Notes: generated from the sequence alone by a model not told the origin. A DNA stretch of 64,000 nt from Actinomadura fibrosa (GCF_900659615.1 NZ_CAACUY010000004.1:84382-148381); one strand, 5' to 3'; positions 37,121 through 46,244 are shown, counted from the stretch's first letter. Made by a program: numbers and translations.

Positions 37121-38632
37121 TCAGCGGCAGACCGTGCCGTCCTTCGGAGGGGTGGCGTTGACGAGGTAGCTGTCGGTCGCCTTGGTGATGCAGGCGTTGC
37201 CCTGGAGGTAGGCGGTGTGGCCGTCGCCGTCGAGGGTGAGGAGGACGCCGCTGGAGAGCTGGGACGCGAGGCTCTGGGCCCACTTGTAGGGGGTGGCGGG
37301 GTCGCGGAGGGTGCCGATGACGACGATGGGTTTGGCGCCCTTGGCGGTGACCGCGGCAGGCTGCTGCTTGGTCTGGACGGGCCAGTAGACGCAGGGCAGG
37401 CCGCCCCAGACGACGAAGGGGCCGAAGCGGGGCGAGGTCTTCTTCGCTTCGGCGGCGGCCTTGCCGTACTCGGCGAGGGAGGACGGGTTCGGCTTGTCGA
37501 CGCAGTTGACGGCCATGTTGGCGTCCGTCTGGTTGCTGTAGGAGCCGTCGGGCTTGCGCTCCACCATCTGGTCGGCGAGCGTCAGGAGGAGAGTGCCGTC
37601 GGACTTCTGGACGGCCTGGGTCAAGGCCTGGCGCAGGACCGGCCAGTACTCCCTGAGATAGAGGGCCGTGGCGATCCCCATGACGGCCAGGGATTCGGTC
37701 ACCTTGCGGCTGTCACGGCTGTTGGTGAGGGGCTGCTTGTCGACCTGGGCCAGGAAGGAGTCGAGCTTGGCCAAGGCGGCGTCGGTGGACGTGCCGAGGG
37801 GGCAGCTCGCGGATTTGACGCAGTCGGTGGCGAAGGCGCGGAAGGCGGTCTCGAAGCCCTTGGCCTGCTCGACGAGGAGGCCGGTCGAGGACGCCTTGGG
37901 GTCGACGGCGCCGTCCAGGACGAGGGCGCGGACGTTGCCGGGGAACTGTTCGGCGTAGAAGGCGCCCAGGTAGGTGCCGTAGGAGGCGCCGTAGTAGGTG
38001 AGCTTCTGGTCGCCCAGGGCGGCGCGGAGGACGTCCATGTCGCGGGCGGCGTTGAGGGTGCCGACGTACGGGAGTTCGGCGGACGCCTTGGCCTTGCAGT
38101 TGTCGGCGAAGGCCTTGCTCTGGGCGGCGAAGGCGTTGGTCTCCGCCTGGTCGTCCGGGGACGAGTCGGCGGCGAAGAACTGGTCGAGCTGGGGGCCGGT
38201 GTTGCAGCGGACGGGGTCGCTGGTGCCGACGCCGCGGGGGTCGAAACCGACGATGTCGAAGCGGCGGCGCAGGTCGGCGCCGAAGCTGCCGGCGGCCTGG
38301 CGGACGAAGTCGATACCGGAACCGCCGGGACCGCCCGGGTTGGTGAACAGTGAGCCGATACGGCTGGCCTTGTCCTTGGCGGGGAGCCTGATCAGGTGGA
38401 TGCCGACCCGCTGCCCGGACGGCTTGGCGTAGTCGAGGGGGACCTCGGCCGTCGCGCACTGGAAGCCGCCGCCGCAGTCCTTCCAGGACGGCTTCTGCTT
38501 GTAGAAGCCGTCGAGGCCGCCGGCGGAGTTCGGCGTTCTGGACGCGGCGTCCGACTCCTTGCCGCTGCCGTTGCACGCGGTCGCCGCCAGCGCGAGCGCG
38601 GTGGCCACGCTGAGGAGTTTCACTGCTCGCAC
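37121..38632 (-). CDS. TAP-like alpha/beta hydrolase lipoprotein (SlpD/E-type tripeptidyl aminopeptidase)
   Basis: A 503-residue exported hydrolase. The signal peptide ends in a lipobox (ALALAATAC). Landmarks of the family: LFTNPGGPGGSG (oxyanion region), FDIVGFDPRGVGTSDPV, the nucleophile elbow YYGASYGTYLGAFYA, and the C-terminal TAP domain with VIGTLRDPATPYKWA and GDGHTAY (His). It probably removes N-terminal peptides outside the cell. GTG 38632 is taken as start with GGGGACACC upstream. It is downstream of, and in the same direction as, the TetR gene with 54 bp between, so co-transcription is possible. Confidence 0.92.
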   Translation of the reverse strand: MRAVKLLSVATALALAATACNGSGKESDAASRTPNSAGGLDGFYKQKPSWKDCGGGFQCATAEVPLDYAKPSGQRVGIHLIRLPAKDKASRIGSLFTNPGGPGGSGIDFVRQAAGSFGADLRRRFDIVGFDPRGVGTSDPVRCNTGPQLDQFFAADSSPDDQAETNAFAAQSKAFADNCKAKASAELPYVGTLNAARDMDVLRAALGDQKLTYYGASYGTYLGAFYAEQFPGNVRALVLDGAVDPKASSTGLLVEQAKGFETAFRAFATDCVKSASCPLGTSTDAALAKLDSFLAQVDKQPLTNSRDSRKVTESLAVMGIATALYLREYWPVLRQALTQAVQKSDGTLLLTLADQMVERKPDGSYSNQTDANMAVNCVDKPNPSSLAEYGKAAAEAKKTSPRFGPFVVWGGLPCVYWPVQTKQQPAAVTAKGAKPIVVIGTLRDPATPYKWAQSLASQLSSGVLLTLDGDGHTAYLQGNACITKATDSYLVNATPPKDGTVCR

Positions 38633-38686
38633 GGTGTCCCCGTCTCGTCGTAGCGGCCCGTATGCCGTCGCCTACGCTACGGCAGC

Positions 38687-39400
38687 CTAGCGGCCGTAAT
38701 CGCGTTCGATGCCGTCCAGCAGCCAGGTGAGTCCCTGTTCGAAGGTGTCCTGGTCGAGGACGCCGAGTTCGAGCAGGGGCTTGAGGTGGGGGAACTCGCC
38801 GGATTCCAGAAGGGAACGGACGTATCGCCGCTCCAGCATGCTGGAGCGGGCGCTCTGCAAGCCGCATTCGCCGCGTTCGACCGTGTGCTGCTCCCGGATG
38901 GCGAAGCCGAGCGAGTAGTTGTCCAGCGCGGTGGCGATCGCGACCATCGCCTCGGGGTCGTCCGTGAGCCGGGCCACGGCGGCGAAGGTCTGCTCGGCGT
39001 GCCGGAGGCCGTTCGGGCCGACGCGCGGTGAGCGGCGGGCGAGCTCGAACATCCAGGGGTGGTCGCGGCTGGCCTGGCGTTCCCGGCGGACGATCTGGAG
39101 GCAGGCCTCGCGCCAGTCGTCCGGAAGCTCCTCCTCGATGAGCGCCTCACCGGCGACCTCGTCGTACATGAGGTCGAGGATGTCCTCCTTGGCGTCGATG
39201 TGGGTGTAGAGGCTCATCGCCCGGACGCCGAGTTCGCTCGCGATGCGGCGGATGGAGACGGCGTCCAGGCCCTCCGCGTCCGCCAGCTTGATGGCGGTCT
39301 CGACGATGGCCTCGCGCGTGAGTTTCGGACGGCGTCCGGCGGGCGGGCGGGCCCACACGTCGTCGGCCCGCTCCCGCGGGGTCTTGGAGGTGTTCGCCAC
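38687..39400 (-). CDS. TetR/AcrR-family repressor
   Basis: A 237-residue regulator. The N-terminal HTH reads TREAIVETAIKLADAEGLDAVSIRRIASELGVRAMSLYTHIDAKEDILDLM, followed by a TetR_C-type helical domain. GTG 39400 is taken as start because it gives VANTSKTP and the frame above lies in the operator region. It is divergent from a DHA2 transporter, with four operator copies in between; it likely represses both and responds to a drug-like ligand. Confidence 0.9.
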   Translation of the reverse strand: MANTSKTPRERADDVWARPPAGRRPKLTREAIVETAIKLADAEGLDAVSIRRIASELGVRAMSLYTHIDAKEDILDLMYDEVAGEALIEEELPDDWREACLQIVRRERQASRDHPWMFELARRSPRVGPNGLRHAEQTFAAVARLTDDPEAMVAIATALDNYSLGFAIREQHTVERGECGLQSARSSMLERRYVRSLLESGEFPHLKPLLELGVLDQDTFEQGLTWLLDGIERDYGR

Positions 39401-39416
39401 AAGAATGCAGCCTACG

Positions 39417-39486
39417 CGATACACCGTATCGATACGCTGTACGGATCGAGCGATACGGTGTACGGTGTTGCCGATACAGCGTACGG
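39417..39486 (+). promoter_or_regulatory. Four TetR-type operator copies between divergent tetR-like and MFS genes
   Basis: CGATACACCGTATCG (39417, perfect dyad), CGATACGCTGTACGG (39430), CGATACGGTGTACGG (39451) and CGATACAGCGTACGG (39472) share CGATAC-N3-GTAYSG. Starts are 13, 21 and 21 bp apart, and the last two lie on the same DNA face two helical turns apart. The array ends 14 bp before the MFS start. Confidence 0.85.
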
Positions 39487-39500
39487 AACGAGGAGACCGG

Positions 39501-41000
39501 ATGACGACCGCACAGACCGCGGCTCCGACGGACGACAGGCGGATCGACCCGCACCTGCGCAATCTCGCGATCGTCGTCGTGCTCGGCGCGATCATGACGG
39601 TGCTCGACAGCACGATCGTCAACGTCGCGCTGAGCAGGCTCGGCGAGGACTTCGGCTCCTCCCTCTCGACCATCCAGTGGGTCGTGACGGGCTACACGCT
39701 GGCGCTGTCCATGGCGATCCCGCTGACCGGCTGGTCCGTCGTGCGGTTCGGCGCGCGGACGATGTGGCTCGTCTCGCTCGGGCTGTTCATCGGCGGCTCG
39801 CTGCTGTGCGGGCTGGCCTGGTCGGTCCCGTCGCTCATCGCGTTCCGCGTCGTCCAGGGCCTCGGCGGCGGGATGCTGATGCCGATCGGGCAGACGATGC
39901 TCGTCCGCGAGGCGGGCCCCGACCGGATGGGCCGGGTCATGAGCGTCGTCTCGGTGCCCGCGATGCTCGCCCCGGTCCTCGGGCCGCTGCTCGGCGGCGT
40001 GATCGTCGACCATCTGAGCTGGCGCTGGATGTTCTTCGTCAACGTCCCGTTCTGCGCGGTGGCGCTGCTGGCTGCGGTGCGGATGCTGCCGCGCGACACC
40101 GAGCGGAGCGCGGACGCCCGGCTGGACGTCCTCGGCATGCTGCTGATCTCCCCCGGCCTCGCCGCCCTCGTCTACGGGCTGTCCCAGGCCGGGAACGGGG
40201 CGAGCCTCACCGGCGCGCGCTTCCTCACGAGCGTGATCGCGGGCGCCGTGCTGGTGGCCGCGTTCGTGGCGCACGCCGTCCACAAGGGCGACGGCGCGCT
40301 CATCGACGTGCGGAAGCTGACCACGCGAGCGTTCACCCTCGCGACCGGCGGCTTCTTCCTGTACAGCGCGGCCGTGTTCGGGGTGATGATCCTGATTCCG
40401 TTGTTCGCGGGGATCGTCCGGGGCGATTCGGCACTGGACGCCGGCTGGCTGCTCGCGCCGCTCGGCCTCGGCGCGATGGCCACGATGCTCGTCTCCGGAC
40501 GGCTCGCCGACCGGTTCGGCGGACGCTGGATCGCGGCGACCGGCGTGCTGACCGTTCTCGCCGGAACGCTCGCGCTCACCACGCTCGGCCCGGACACCGG
40601 CCGCGCCGTCATCATGGGCGCGACGCTCGTCGTCGGGTTCGGCCACGGGATGATCGCGCCGGCCCTGCTCGCGATGAGCTACCAGGGCCTGCCGCGCGAG
40701 GCGATGCCCGCGGCGACGACCGGCGCGAACGTCCTGATCCGCGTCGGCAGCTCGTTCGGCACCGCCCTGACCGCCGTCGTGCTCCAGCTCGCGATCCGGG
40801 ACGAGATCCCCGGCGCCAGCGGCAACCTCAGGGAAGCCGCCGCCCAGCACACCGCCCGGACACCCGAGCTGCTCGCCAACGCCTTCGGCGAGACGTTCTG
40901 GTGGACGGCCGCGGTCCTGCTGATCGCCCTGATCCCCGTCCTGGCCTTCCCTCGCAGGAACAAGACCGCCCCGGCCACCACCCAGGAGGTGACCGGATGA
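39501..41000 (+). CDS. MFS drug efflux transporter, DHA2 (EmrB/QacA) type
   Basis: A 499-residue membrane antiporter. LGAIMTVLDSTIVNVALSRL (helix 1), TIQWVVTGYTLALSMAIPLTG (helix 2) and motif C-like PVLGPLLGGVIVDHLSWRWMFFVNVP are typical of the 14-helix DHA2 group. ATG 39501 has GAGGAG 6 nt upstream. The long upstream extension of the frame is not coding. It is controlled by the adjacent TetR protein through the operator array. Two hairpins follow. Confidence 0.93.
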   Translation: MTTAQTAAPTDDRRIDPHLRNLAIVVVLGAIMTVLDSTIVNVALSRLGEDFGSSLSTIQWVVTGYTLALSMAIPLTGWSVVRFGARTMWLVSLGLFIGGSLLCGLAWSVPSLIAFRVVQGLGGGMLMPIGQTMLVREAGPDRMGRVMSVVSVPAMLAPVLGPLLGGVIVDHLSWRWMFFVNVPFCAVALLAAVRMLPRDTERSADARLDVLGMLLISPGLAALVYGLSQAGNGASLTGARFLTSVIAGAVLVAAFVAHAVHKGDGALIDVRKLTTRAFTLATGGFFLYSAAVFGVMILIPLFAGIVRGDSALDAGWLLAPLGLGAMATMLVSGRLADRFGGRWIAATGVLTVLAGTLALTTLGPDTGRAVIMGATLVVGFGHGMIAPALLAMSYQGLPREAMPAATTGANVLIRVGSSFGTALTAVVLQLAIRDEIPGASGNLREAAAQHTARTPELLANAFGETFWWTAAVLLIALIPVLAFPRRNKTAPATTQEVTG

Positions 41001-41021
41001 GAGCGGCGCGGCCCTGCATGG

Positions 41022-41090
41022 GGATGGGGCCCGCACACCCCGCACGGGCCCCATCCCAGCGCCGGCCAAAGGGGGACGAAGGCCGGCGCT
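41022..41090. terminator. Double hairpin terminator between convergent genes
   Basis: A 12-bp perfect stem (41022-41033 with 41045-41056) is followed at once by a 10-bp perfect stem (41058-41067 with 41081-41090). They separate the MFS gene from the MacAB-type operon. Confidence 0.75.
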
Positions 41091-41125
41091 CTCGCCGGGC
41101 GGCCGAAGGGTGGCCGCCCTGGTCC

Positions 41126-41635
41126 TCAGGAGCCCGAGGTTCCGCCCTGCCGGCCACCGGGGCCGCCGCCGGGCGGGCCGCCCTGCCCGCCGCCGTAGCC
41201 ACCGCCGCCCTGCCCGCGCTGCGGGGCCAGCGACGCGCAGGCCTGCATGGCCTTCTGCTCAGCCGCCGACCTGGAGGGACGGTCCGTCGGACGCCCGGTG
41301 AACGCGCCGCTCGGCCTACCACTGGGGACACCACTCGGACGCCCGGTCGGCGCACCGCTGGGCGCACCGCTGGGGGCGCCGCTGGGGGCGCCGCTCGGAC
41401 GGCCCGTGGGCGCGCCACTGGGACGATTGCCCCCGCCCGGTCCCCGGCTCGGCAACGTAACGCCCTGTTTCTGCAAGCAGGCCCGGTACGCCGCCATCGG
41501 GTCGGATCCGGCGGCCTGGGACGCGCCCGCGTTCGCCTTGTCGTCCCCGCCACCGCAGGCGCCGGTGAACAGCAGTGCTCCCGCGACGGCCACACCGCCG
41601 AGCACGCGTCCCGCGCTCGCTCTGTCCATGTTCAT
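41126..41635 (-). CDS. Lipoprotein with SGAP repeats at the end of the MacAB-type operon
   Basis: A 169-residue lipoprotein: signal peptide and lipobox (GALLFTGAC), a short folded part with two Cys (YRACLQKQGV, AMQACASL), a central tract of tandem SGAP/TGRP tetrapeptide repeats encoded by 12-bp DNA repeats (about 41330-41420), and a Gly-rich tail. ATG 41635 has GAGGAG 3 nt upstream. It follows the DUF5666-like gene by 18 bp. Probably an extracytoplasmic accessory to the exporter; precise role unknown. Confidence 0.8.
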   Translation of the reverse strand: MNMDRASAGRVLGGVAVAGALLFTGACGGGDDKANAGASQAAGSDPMAAYRACLQKQGVTLPSRGPGGGNRPSGAPTGRPSGAPSGAPSGAPSGAPTGRPSGVPSGRPSGAFTGRPTDRPSRSAAEQKAMQACASLAPQRGQGGGGYGGGQGGPPGGGPGGRQGGTSGS

Positions 41636-41653
41636 CGTCTCCTCATTCGCCGA

Positions 41654-42802
41654 TCAGCGTCCGGTGCCCTGGTTGACGGTGGTCGCGGTGACCGTGCCGT
41701 CCTGGCCCGTGCTGCCGCGCACGATGACGGTGGTGCCCGAACCGAGGTCCTTGAGCTTGCCGTCCTTGGTGACGCGGACCTTGGTGGCGCCGCTCGTCTT
41801 GACCTTCACGGTCTGGCCGGAGGTGGTGCGCAGGTAGATCGTGCTGCCCTCGATCTTGGTGATCGTGCCGATGGTCGCGCCGCCCGCGGAGCCCCCGGCC
41901 ATGCCGCCGGGCCCCTGACCGCTCGCCCCACTCCCGCCGGCCCCTTGACCGTTCCCGGTACCACCAGCCCCTTGGCCGTTGGTGCCGCCGGGCTGTCCGC
42001 CCATACCGGGCATCCCCGGCATGCCGCCGTAACCGCCGGGGGCGCGCCCGCCCGTCCTGGAGCCGTAGCCTCCGGCCGCAGCGGGGCCTCCCGCGCCGGA
42101 CGGCCCCGATCCCGAGTCGTCCGATGACCACTTCTGCGCCTGCACGCCCGCCAGGAAGCCCGCGACGAGGATCAGACCGGCGCACAGGTAGAGCGTCGGG
42201 CCGGGCAGCGACCGCTTCTGCGGCTGCGCCGCCAGCTCGGAGTCGAGGTCCTCGTCGAACGGCGAGCTGGCGAGCAGCTCAGCATCCCCCATCGGCCGCT
42301 CAGGCAAAGGACCCACCCGACCGGACGAACCCCCCACCCCTCCCCGAGCACCCGCCCCAAACCGCCCAAACGAATCTTCAGACCTCGCCGAGCGCAACGA
42401 GCCGTCCGAACCTGCCGAACCACCCAGCCCTGACGAGGGCGCTGGATCGCCCAGGCCTGCCGAACCCGCTGGGATGCCCGGGCCTGGCGAGGGTGCTGGA
42501 CCGTCCTGGTCTGGTGGGGGCGGTGGGGTGTTCGGGGTTGGTGTGGGCGCCGGGTTGTTTAGGCCTGCCGAGGCTGGGGCGACTGGATTTGGTGGGACGC
42601 CCTCGCCTGCCCAGGCCAGCGGGCCGTCCGCGTGCGCTGGGCTGCTCACGTCCGCTGGGCCGCTCGGGCCTGCGGGGCCGCTCGGGGTTGGTGAGGGTGG
42701 TGGGGTGCTTGGGCCCGTGGGTGGGGTCGGTGGGTTTGTGGGGGTCAGTGGGGTCGGTGGGGGTGACTGTGTGCCGCGTTTGCCGCGCCTTCTCGCGTTC
42801 AC
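41654..42802 (-). CDS. Membrane-anchored DUF5666-like protein with long Pro-rich N-terminus
   Basis: A 382-residue protein. The first 160 or so residues are a Pro/Ser/Gly-rich cytoplasmic tract whose DNA is unusually G/T-rich on the plus strand. Then come a short conserved part (MGDAELLASSPFDEDLDSEL), one membrane helix (TLYLCAGLILVAGFLAGVQAQ), a Gly-rich linker, and a C-terminal beta-barrel-like domain (IGTITKIEGSTIYLRTTSG... VIVRGSTGQDGTV) of the DUF5666 kind. GTG 42802 has GGGAGG at 5 nt. It is fourth in the MacAB-type operon and may act as an adaptor of the pump (inference). Confidence 0.78.
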   Translation of the reverse strand: MNARRRGKRGTQSPPPTPLTPTNPPTPPTGPSTPPPSPTPSGPAGPSGPADVSSPAHADGPLAWAGEGVPPNPVAPASAGLNNPAPTPTPNTPPPPPDQDGPAPSPGPGIPAGSAGLGDPAPSSGLGGSAGSDGSLRSARSEDSFGRFGAGARGGVGGSSGRVGPLPERPMGDAELLASSPFDEDLDSELAAQPQKRSLPGPTLYLCAGLILVAGFLAGVQAQKWSSDDSGSGPSGAGGPAAAGGYGSRTGGRAPGGYGGMPGMPGMGGQPGGTNGQGAGGTGNGQGAGGSGASGQGPGGMAGGSAGGATIGTITKIEGSTIYLRTTSGQTVKVKTSGATKVRVTKDGKLKDLGSGTTVIVRGSTGQDGTVTATTVNQGTGR

Positions 42803-42823
42803 GCGGTCCTCCCTCGCTCGCGC

Positions 42824-44149
42824 TCACTCATGCCGGAGCGCCTCGATCGGGCGCAGCTTGGCCGCGCGGTTGGCCGGGTAGCTGCCGAAGAACAGGCCGA
42901 TCACCACGGACACGCCCAGCGCCAGGACGATCGACGACGGCACCAGCACCGGTTTCACGCCGACGATCGTGAACAGGCTGCCGACCACGCCCGCGACGAC
43001 GCCGAGGACGCCGCCGATCAGGCTGAGCACGGTCGCCTCGGCGATGAACTGGCCGAGGATCGCGCCGCGCGGCGCGCCGATGGCCTTGCGGATGCCGATC
43101 TCCCGCGTCCGCTCGGTGACGGTGACCAGCATGATGTTGGTGATGCCGATGCCGCCGACGAGCAGGCTGATCGCGGCGACGGCGCCGAGCAGCACCGTGA
43201 ACGTCTTGTTCGACTCGGTGACCGCCGTCTGGATGCTCGCCTGGCTGGAGACGGTGAAGTCCGCCGCGCCGGACGAGGCGACGTCGTGGCGCTGTCCGAG
43301 CACCTGGGTGATCTCGGCCTGGGCGGCGTCGACCGCGTCGCTGTCCGTGGCCTGGACGATGATCTGGTCGAGGCCGCCGTAGCCGGTGAGGCTCTGCTGG
43401 ACGGCGGCCAGCGGCGCGATCGCGATGCTGTCGGGGTCGGAGAAGCTGGACGAGGACGAGCCGGTCGCCTTCAGGACGCCGGTCACGGTGAACCGGATGC
43501 CGCCGACGTCGATCTTCTTGCCGATCGGGCTGACCCGTCCGAACAGGTCGGAGGCGGTCGTGCTGCCGAGCACGACGGTCTTGGCGGCGGTCGCGACGTC
43601 CTCGCTGGTGAAGGCGCTGCCGCTGGCCACGGTCTTGTTCGCGGCGGCGAAGTAGGTCGGGGTCGTGCCGACGAACTGGCTGATCGTCGCGCTGGTCCCC
43701 TCGTATCCGGCGGTCACTGACTGGCTGGTCACGACGGGGGACGCGCTCTTCACCGACGGGGTGTCGGGCGAGCCGACGAGCGCGGCGGCGTCCGCGGCGG
43801 TGAGGTCGTGGGCCTGCGTGCGGGGGCCGCTGGACTGGCCGGTCTGGTTGCCGCCGAACCCGCCGCCCGGTCCGCCGAACCCGCCGCCGGGTCCGCCGAA
43901 GCCGCCGCGTCCGCCGCCGCTTCCGGTCGTCGACTTGGTGACGGTCAGCGAGTCGGCGCCGAGCCGCTGGATGCTCTTCTTGATCTGCTCGGACGAGCCG
44001 TTGCCGACCGCGACGAGCAGGATCACCGCGCCGACGCCGATGAGGATGCCGAGGGTGGTGAGCGAGCTGCGCAGCTTGTTCGCCGACAGTCCGCGCAGCG
44101 CGAACCGCAGCACTTCCAGGGGGCTCACCGGGCGCCGTCCGTCGTCCAT
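42824..44149 (-). CDS. MacB-type ABC transporter permease (FtsX/MacB_PCD)
   Basis: A 441-residue permease. A first membrane helix after LRFALRGLSANKLRSSLTTLGILIGVGAVI leads to a large extracytoplasmic MacB_PCD domain, then three C-terminal helices (VLLGAVAAISLLVGGIGITNIMLV, VLSLIGGVLGVVAGVVGSLFTIVG, IVLALGVSVVIGLFFGSYPA) and the family ending NRAAKLRPIEALRHE. The outer domain has a Gly-rich insertion with GGFGGPG repeats. It overlaps the ATPase gene by 25 bp. Such pumps move peptides, lipids or antibiotics outwards by mechanotransmission. Confidence 0.93.
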   Translation of the reverse strand: MDDGRRPVSPLEVLRFALRGLSANKLRSSLTTLGILIGVGAVILLVAVGNGSSEQIKKSIQRLGADSLTVTKSTTGSGGGRGGFGGPGGGFGGPGGGFGGNQTGQSSGPRTQAHDLTAADAAALVGSPDTPSVKSASPVVTSQSVTAGYEGTSATISQFVGTTPTYFAAANKTVASGSAFTSEDVATAAKTVVLGSTTASDLFGRVSPIGKKIDVGGIRFTVTGVLKATGSSSSSFSDPDSIAIAPLAAVQQSLTGYGGLDQIIVQATDSDAVDAAQAEITQVLGQRHDVASSGAADFTVSSQASIQTAVTESNKTFTVLLGAVAAISLLVGGIGITNIMLVTVTERTREIGIRKAIGAPRGAILGQFIAEATVLSLIGGVLGVVAGVVGSLFTIVGVKPVLVPSSIVLALGVSVVIGLFFGSYPANRAAKLRPIEALRHE

Positions 44150-44877
44150 GCCACCGCGGGCGGCGGGCCGGTCACCGGAGAGCGCCGGGAGTCCTCGACG
44201 ACGCGTCCGTCCACGAGGCGGACGACCCGTTTGGCGTGCGCGGCGACGTCGTCCTCGTGGGTGATCACGACGATGGTGCGGCCGGCGAGGCTGAGCCGGT
44301 CGAAGACACCGAGGACGTCGGTGGTGGAGCCGCTGTCGAGCGCGCCGGTCGGCTCGTCCGCGAGCAGCAGTGTCGGCGCGGTGACGAGGGCCCGGGCGAC
44401 GGCGACGCGCTGCTGCTGCCCGCCGGACAGCTCGTTCGGCTCGTGGCGGGTGCGGTCGGCGAGCCCGACCTCGCGCAGCGCGGCGAGTGCGCGGCGCCGC
44501 CGCTCGGCGCCCTTCACGCCCCCGTAGGCCAGCGGCAGTTCCACGTTGGCCTGCGCGGACATCCGCGGGATGAGGTTGAACGACTGGAAGATGAACCCGA
44601 TCCGGCGGTTGCGCAGGATCGCGAGGCGGCGCTCGTCCAGGCCGACGACGTCGATGCCGTCCAGGAGGTAGTGGCCGCCGCTCGGCACGTCCAGGCAGCC
44701 GATGATGTTCATCAGCGTGGACTTGCCGGAGCCGGACGCCCCCATGATCGCGACGTAGTCGCCGCGTTCGACGGTGAGCGAGACCCCGCGCAACGCGTGC
44801 ACGGCGGTGTCACCCGAGCCGTACACCTTCGTCACCGCGCGCACGTCGAGGACGGGCGCGGCCAGGCCCTGGGTCAC
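44125..44877 (-). CDS. ABC transporter ATP-binding protein (MacB/LolD type)
   Basis: A 250-residue ATPase: Walker A GASGSGKST, Q-loop FQSFNLIP, signature LSGGQQQR, Walker B LLLADEPTGALD, H-loop VITHEDDV. The IMGASGSGKSTLMNIIG and DEPTGALD forms are those of the MacB/LolD group. GTG 44877 overlaps the adaptor stop (GTGA). It forms a complete exporter with the permease and adaptor beside it. Confidence 0.95.
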   Translation of the reverse strand: MTQGLAAPVLDVRAVTKVYGSGDTAVHALRGVSLTVERGDYVAIMGASGSGKSTLMNIIGCLDVPSGGHYLLDGIDVVGLDERRLAILRNRRIGFIFQSFNLIPRMSAQANVELPLAYGGVKGAERRRRALAALREVGLADRTRHEPNELSGGQQQRVAVARALVTAPTLLLADEPTGALDSGSTTDVLGVFDRLSLAGRTIVVITHEDDVAAHAKRVVRLVDGRVVEDSRRSPVTGPPPAVAWTTDGAR

Positions 44878-46073
44878 GGACGGCCTCCGCCGCCGCCCAG
44901 CCCGCCGCGGCCGGTGCCGCCGGGTGCCCCGCCGCCCGGGAAGCCGTTGCGCTGCCCGGTGTTACCGGTCGTTCCGGACGTGGTCGAGGTGACCGCGATC
45001 TGGTCGCCCTCGTTCAGGCCGGACTTGATCTCGGTGCCCTGGTCGCCCTTGACACCGACCTCGACCTGCACGGTCTCCTGCTTGCCGTTGCGGACGACGG
45101 TGACGGTGCTCTGCCCGCCCGCGGTCCGGACGGCCGCGCTCGGCACGTACAGGACGTCCTCGGCCCTGGCGACGGTGATCTCGACGGTCGCCGTCTGGCC
45201 GAGCCGGACCCCCGACGGGATCTTGGTGAGGGTGATCGTCGCGGGGAACTTCACGACGTTGTCCGTGGTCGTCGGCGAGAGCCCGACCGCGGTGACCTTG
45301 CCGGTGGCGGTCGTCCCGGTGAGGGCGTCGAACGTCACCGACGCGGTCTGCCCGGTCTTCAGCTTCGTCGTGTCGGCCTCGGTGAACTGGCCTTCGATCT
45401 GCAGGTGCTTGGTGTCGACCAGCTCCATGAACCCCGAGGACGAACTCGTCCCGGATGAGGATCCGGAGGATGACCCGCCGGCGCCACCGGCGCTCGACCC
45501 GCTGGAACCGGACGAGCCGGACGACCCGGAGGAACCGGAGCCGGACGACGACGAGCCTGAGCCGCTTGAACTCCCGCCCACGGTCCCGTTGATCGTTGTC
45601 ACGGTCCCGCTGAACGGCGCCTTGAGGACCGTCCCCTGGTACGAGCGCAGGGCGGAGTTGTAGGAGTTCTTGGCCTGGATGTAGCTGGCGTAGCCCTTCT
45701 CGGAGGTAGTGTCCCCCTCCGACGCGACCGCGAGGTTCGCCCGCGCCGCCTCGACGCTCTCCAGGGCCTCCGTCTGGTCGAGCTTCGCGAGGACGTCCCC
45801 CGCCGTGACCTTCTGGCCTGCCTTGACGTAGATCTTGGCGACGGTGCCGGACGCGCCGAACGACAGCGAGCGGCTCTTGGCGCTCTCCACCGACCCGGAC
45901 GCCGACACCGACGAGACGACCGTGCCGCGCGCCACCTGGGAGACCCGAGTGGCCGCGGAGGCCCCGTCACCTCCGTCACCGAGGGTGAGATATGCGATGC
46001 CGGCCCCGCCGGCCAGCAGCACGCCGAGCGCGCCGTTGACCAGCAACGCGCGGCGTTGGAACGGCCAATTCAT
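44874..46073 (-). CDS. HlyD/MacA-type membrane fusion (adaptor) protein
   Basis: A 399-residue adaptor. One N-terminal membrane helix (LLVNGALGVLLAGGAGIAYLTL), a split biotinyl-lipoyl-like domain (VAKIYVKAGQKVTAGDVLAKLDQT and LKAPFSGTVTTING), a short hairpin, and beta-barrel domains (VKTGQTASVTFD type; LNEGDQIAV). An unusual Ser/Gly-only insertion of about 50 residues (GSGSSGSSG repeats) splits the lipoyl region from the barrel. First gene of the MacAB-type operon; ATG 46073. In a monoderm-like actinomycete it would couple to the wall rather than to TolC. Confidence 0.9.
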   Translation of the reverse strand: MNWPFQRRALLVNGALGVLLAGGAGIAYLTLGDGGDGASAATRVSQVARGTVVSSVSASGSVESAKSRSLSFGASGTVAKIYVKAGQKVTAGDVLAKLDQTEALESVEAARANLAVASEGDTTSEKGYASYIQAKNSYNSALRSYQGTVLKAPFSGTVTTINGTVGGSSSGSGSSSSGSGSSGSSGSSGSSGSSAGGAGGSSSGSSSGTSSSSGFMELVDTKHLQIEGQFTEADTTKLKTGQTASVTFDALTGTTATGKVTAVGLSPTTTDNVVKFPATITLTKIPSGVRLGQTATVEITVARAEDVLYVPSAAVRTAGGQSTVTVVRNGKQETVQVEVGVKGDQGTEIKSGLNEGDQIAVTSTTSGTTGNTGQRNGFPGGGAPGGTGRGGLGGGGGRP

Positions 46074-46244
46074 GGGAAGAGGCTGGTGGGCGCGTCTGGG
46101 GCTCGCGTGAGGCGAAAATGAGAATCACATGAGAGAGCCGGGACGGATGTGACAGGACGCCCGAAGACGGGCAGGTCATCGGATTGGCCGCATCCCGCCG
46201 CCTCTCCCGTGAAATAGCCGCACCTCGGAGGCTGTTGCCCGGAC

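Noticed and set aside
37061..38353. Gly/Val-rich plus-strand frame of 430 codons
   Set aside because: Shadow of the TAP-like hydrolase gene, which has a full set of motifs and a signal peptide.
42124..42972. Plus-strand open frame opposite the DUF5666-like gene and the MacB permease end
   Set aside because: It arises from the skewed Pro-rich coding of the minus strand; no ribosome-binding site or domain.
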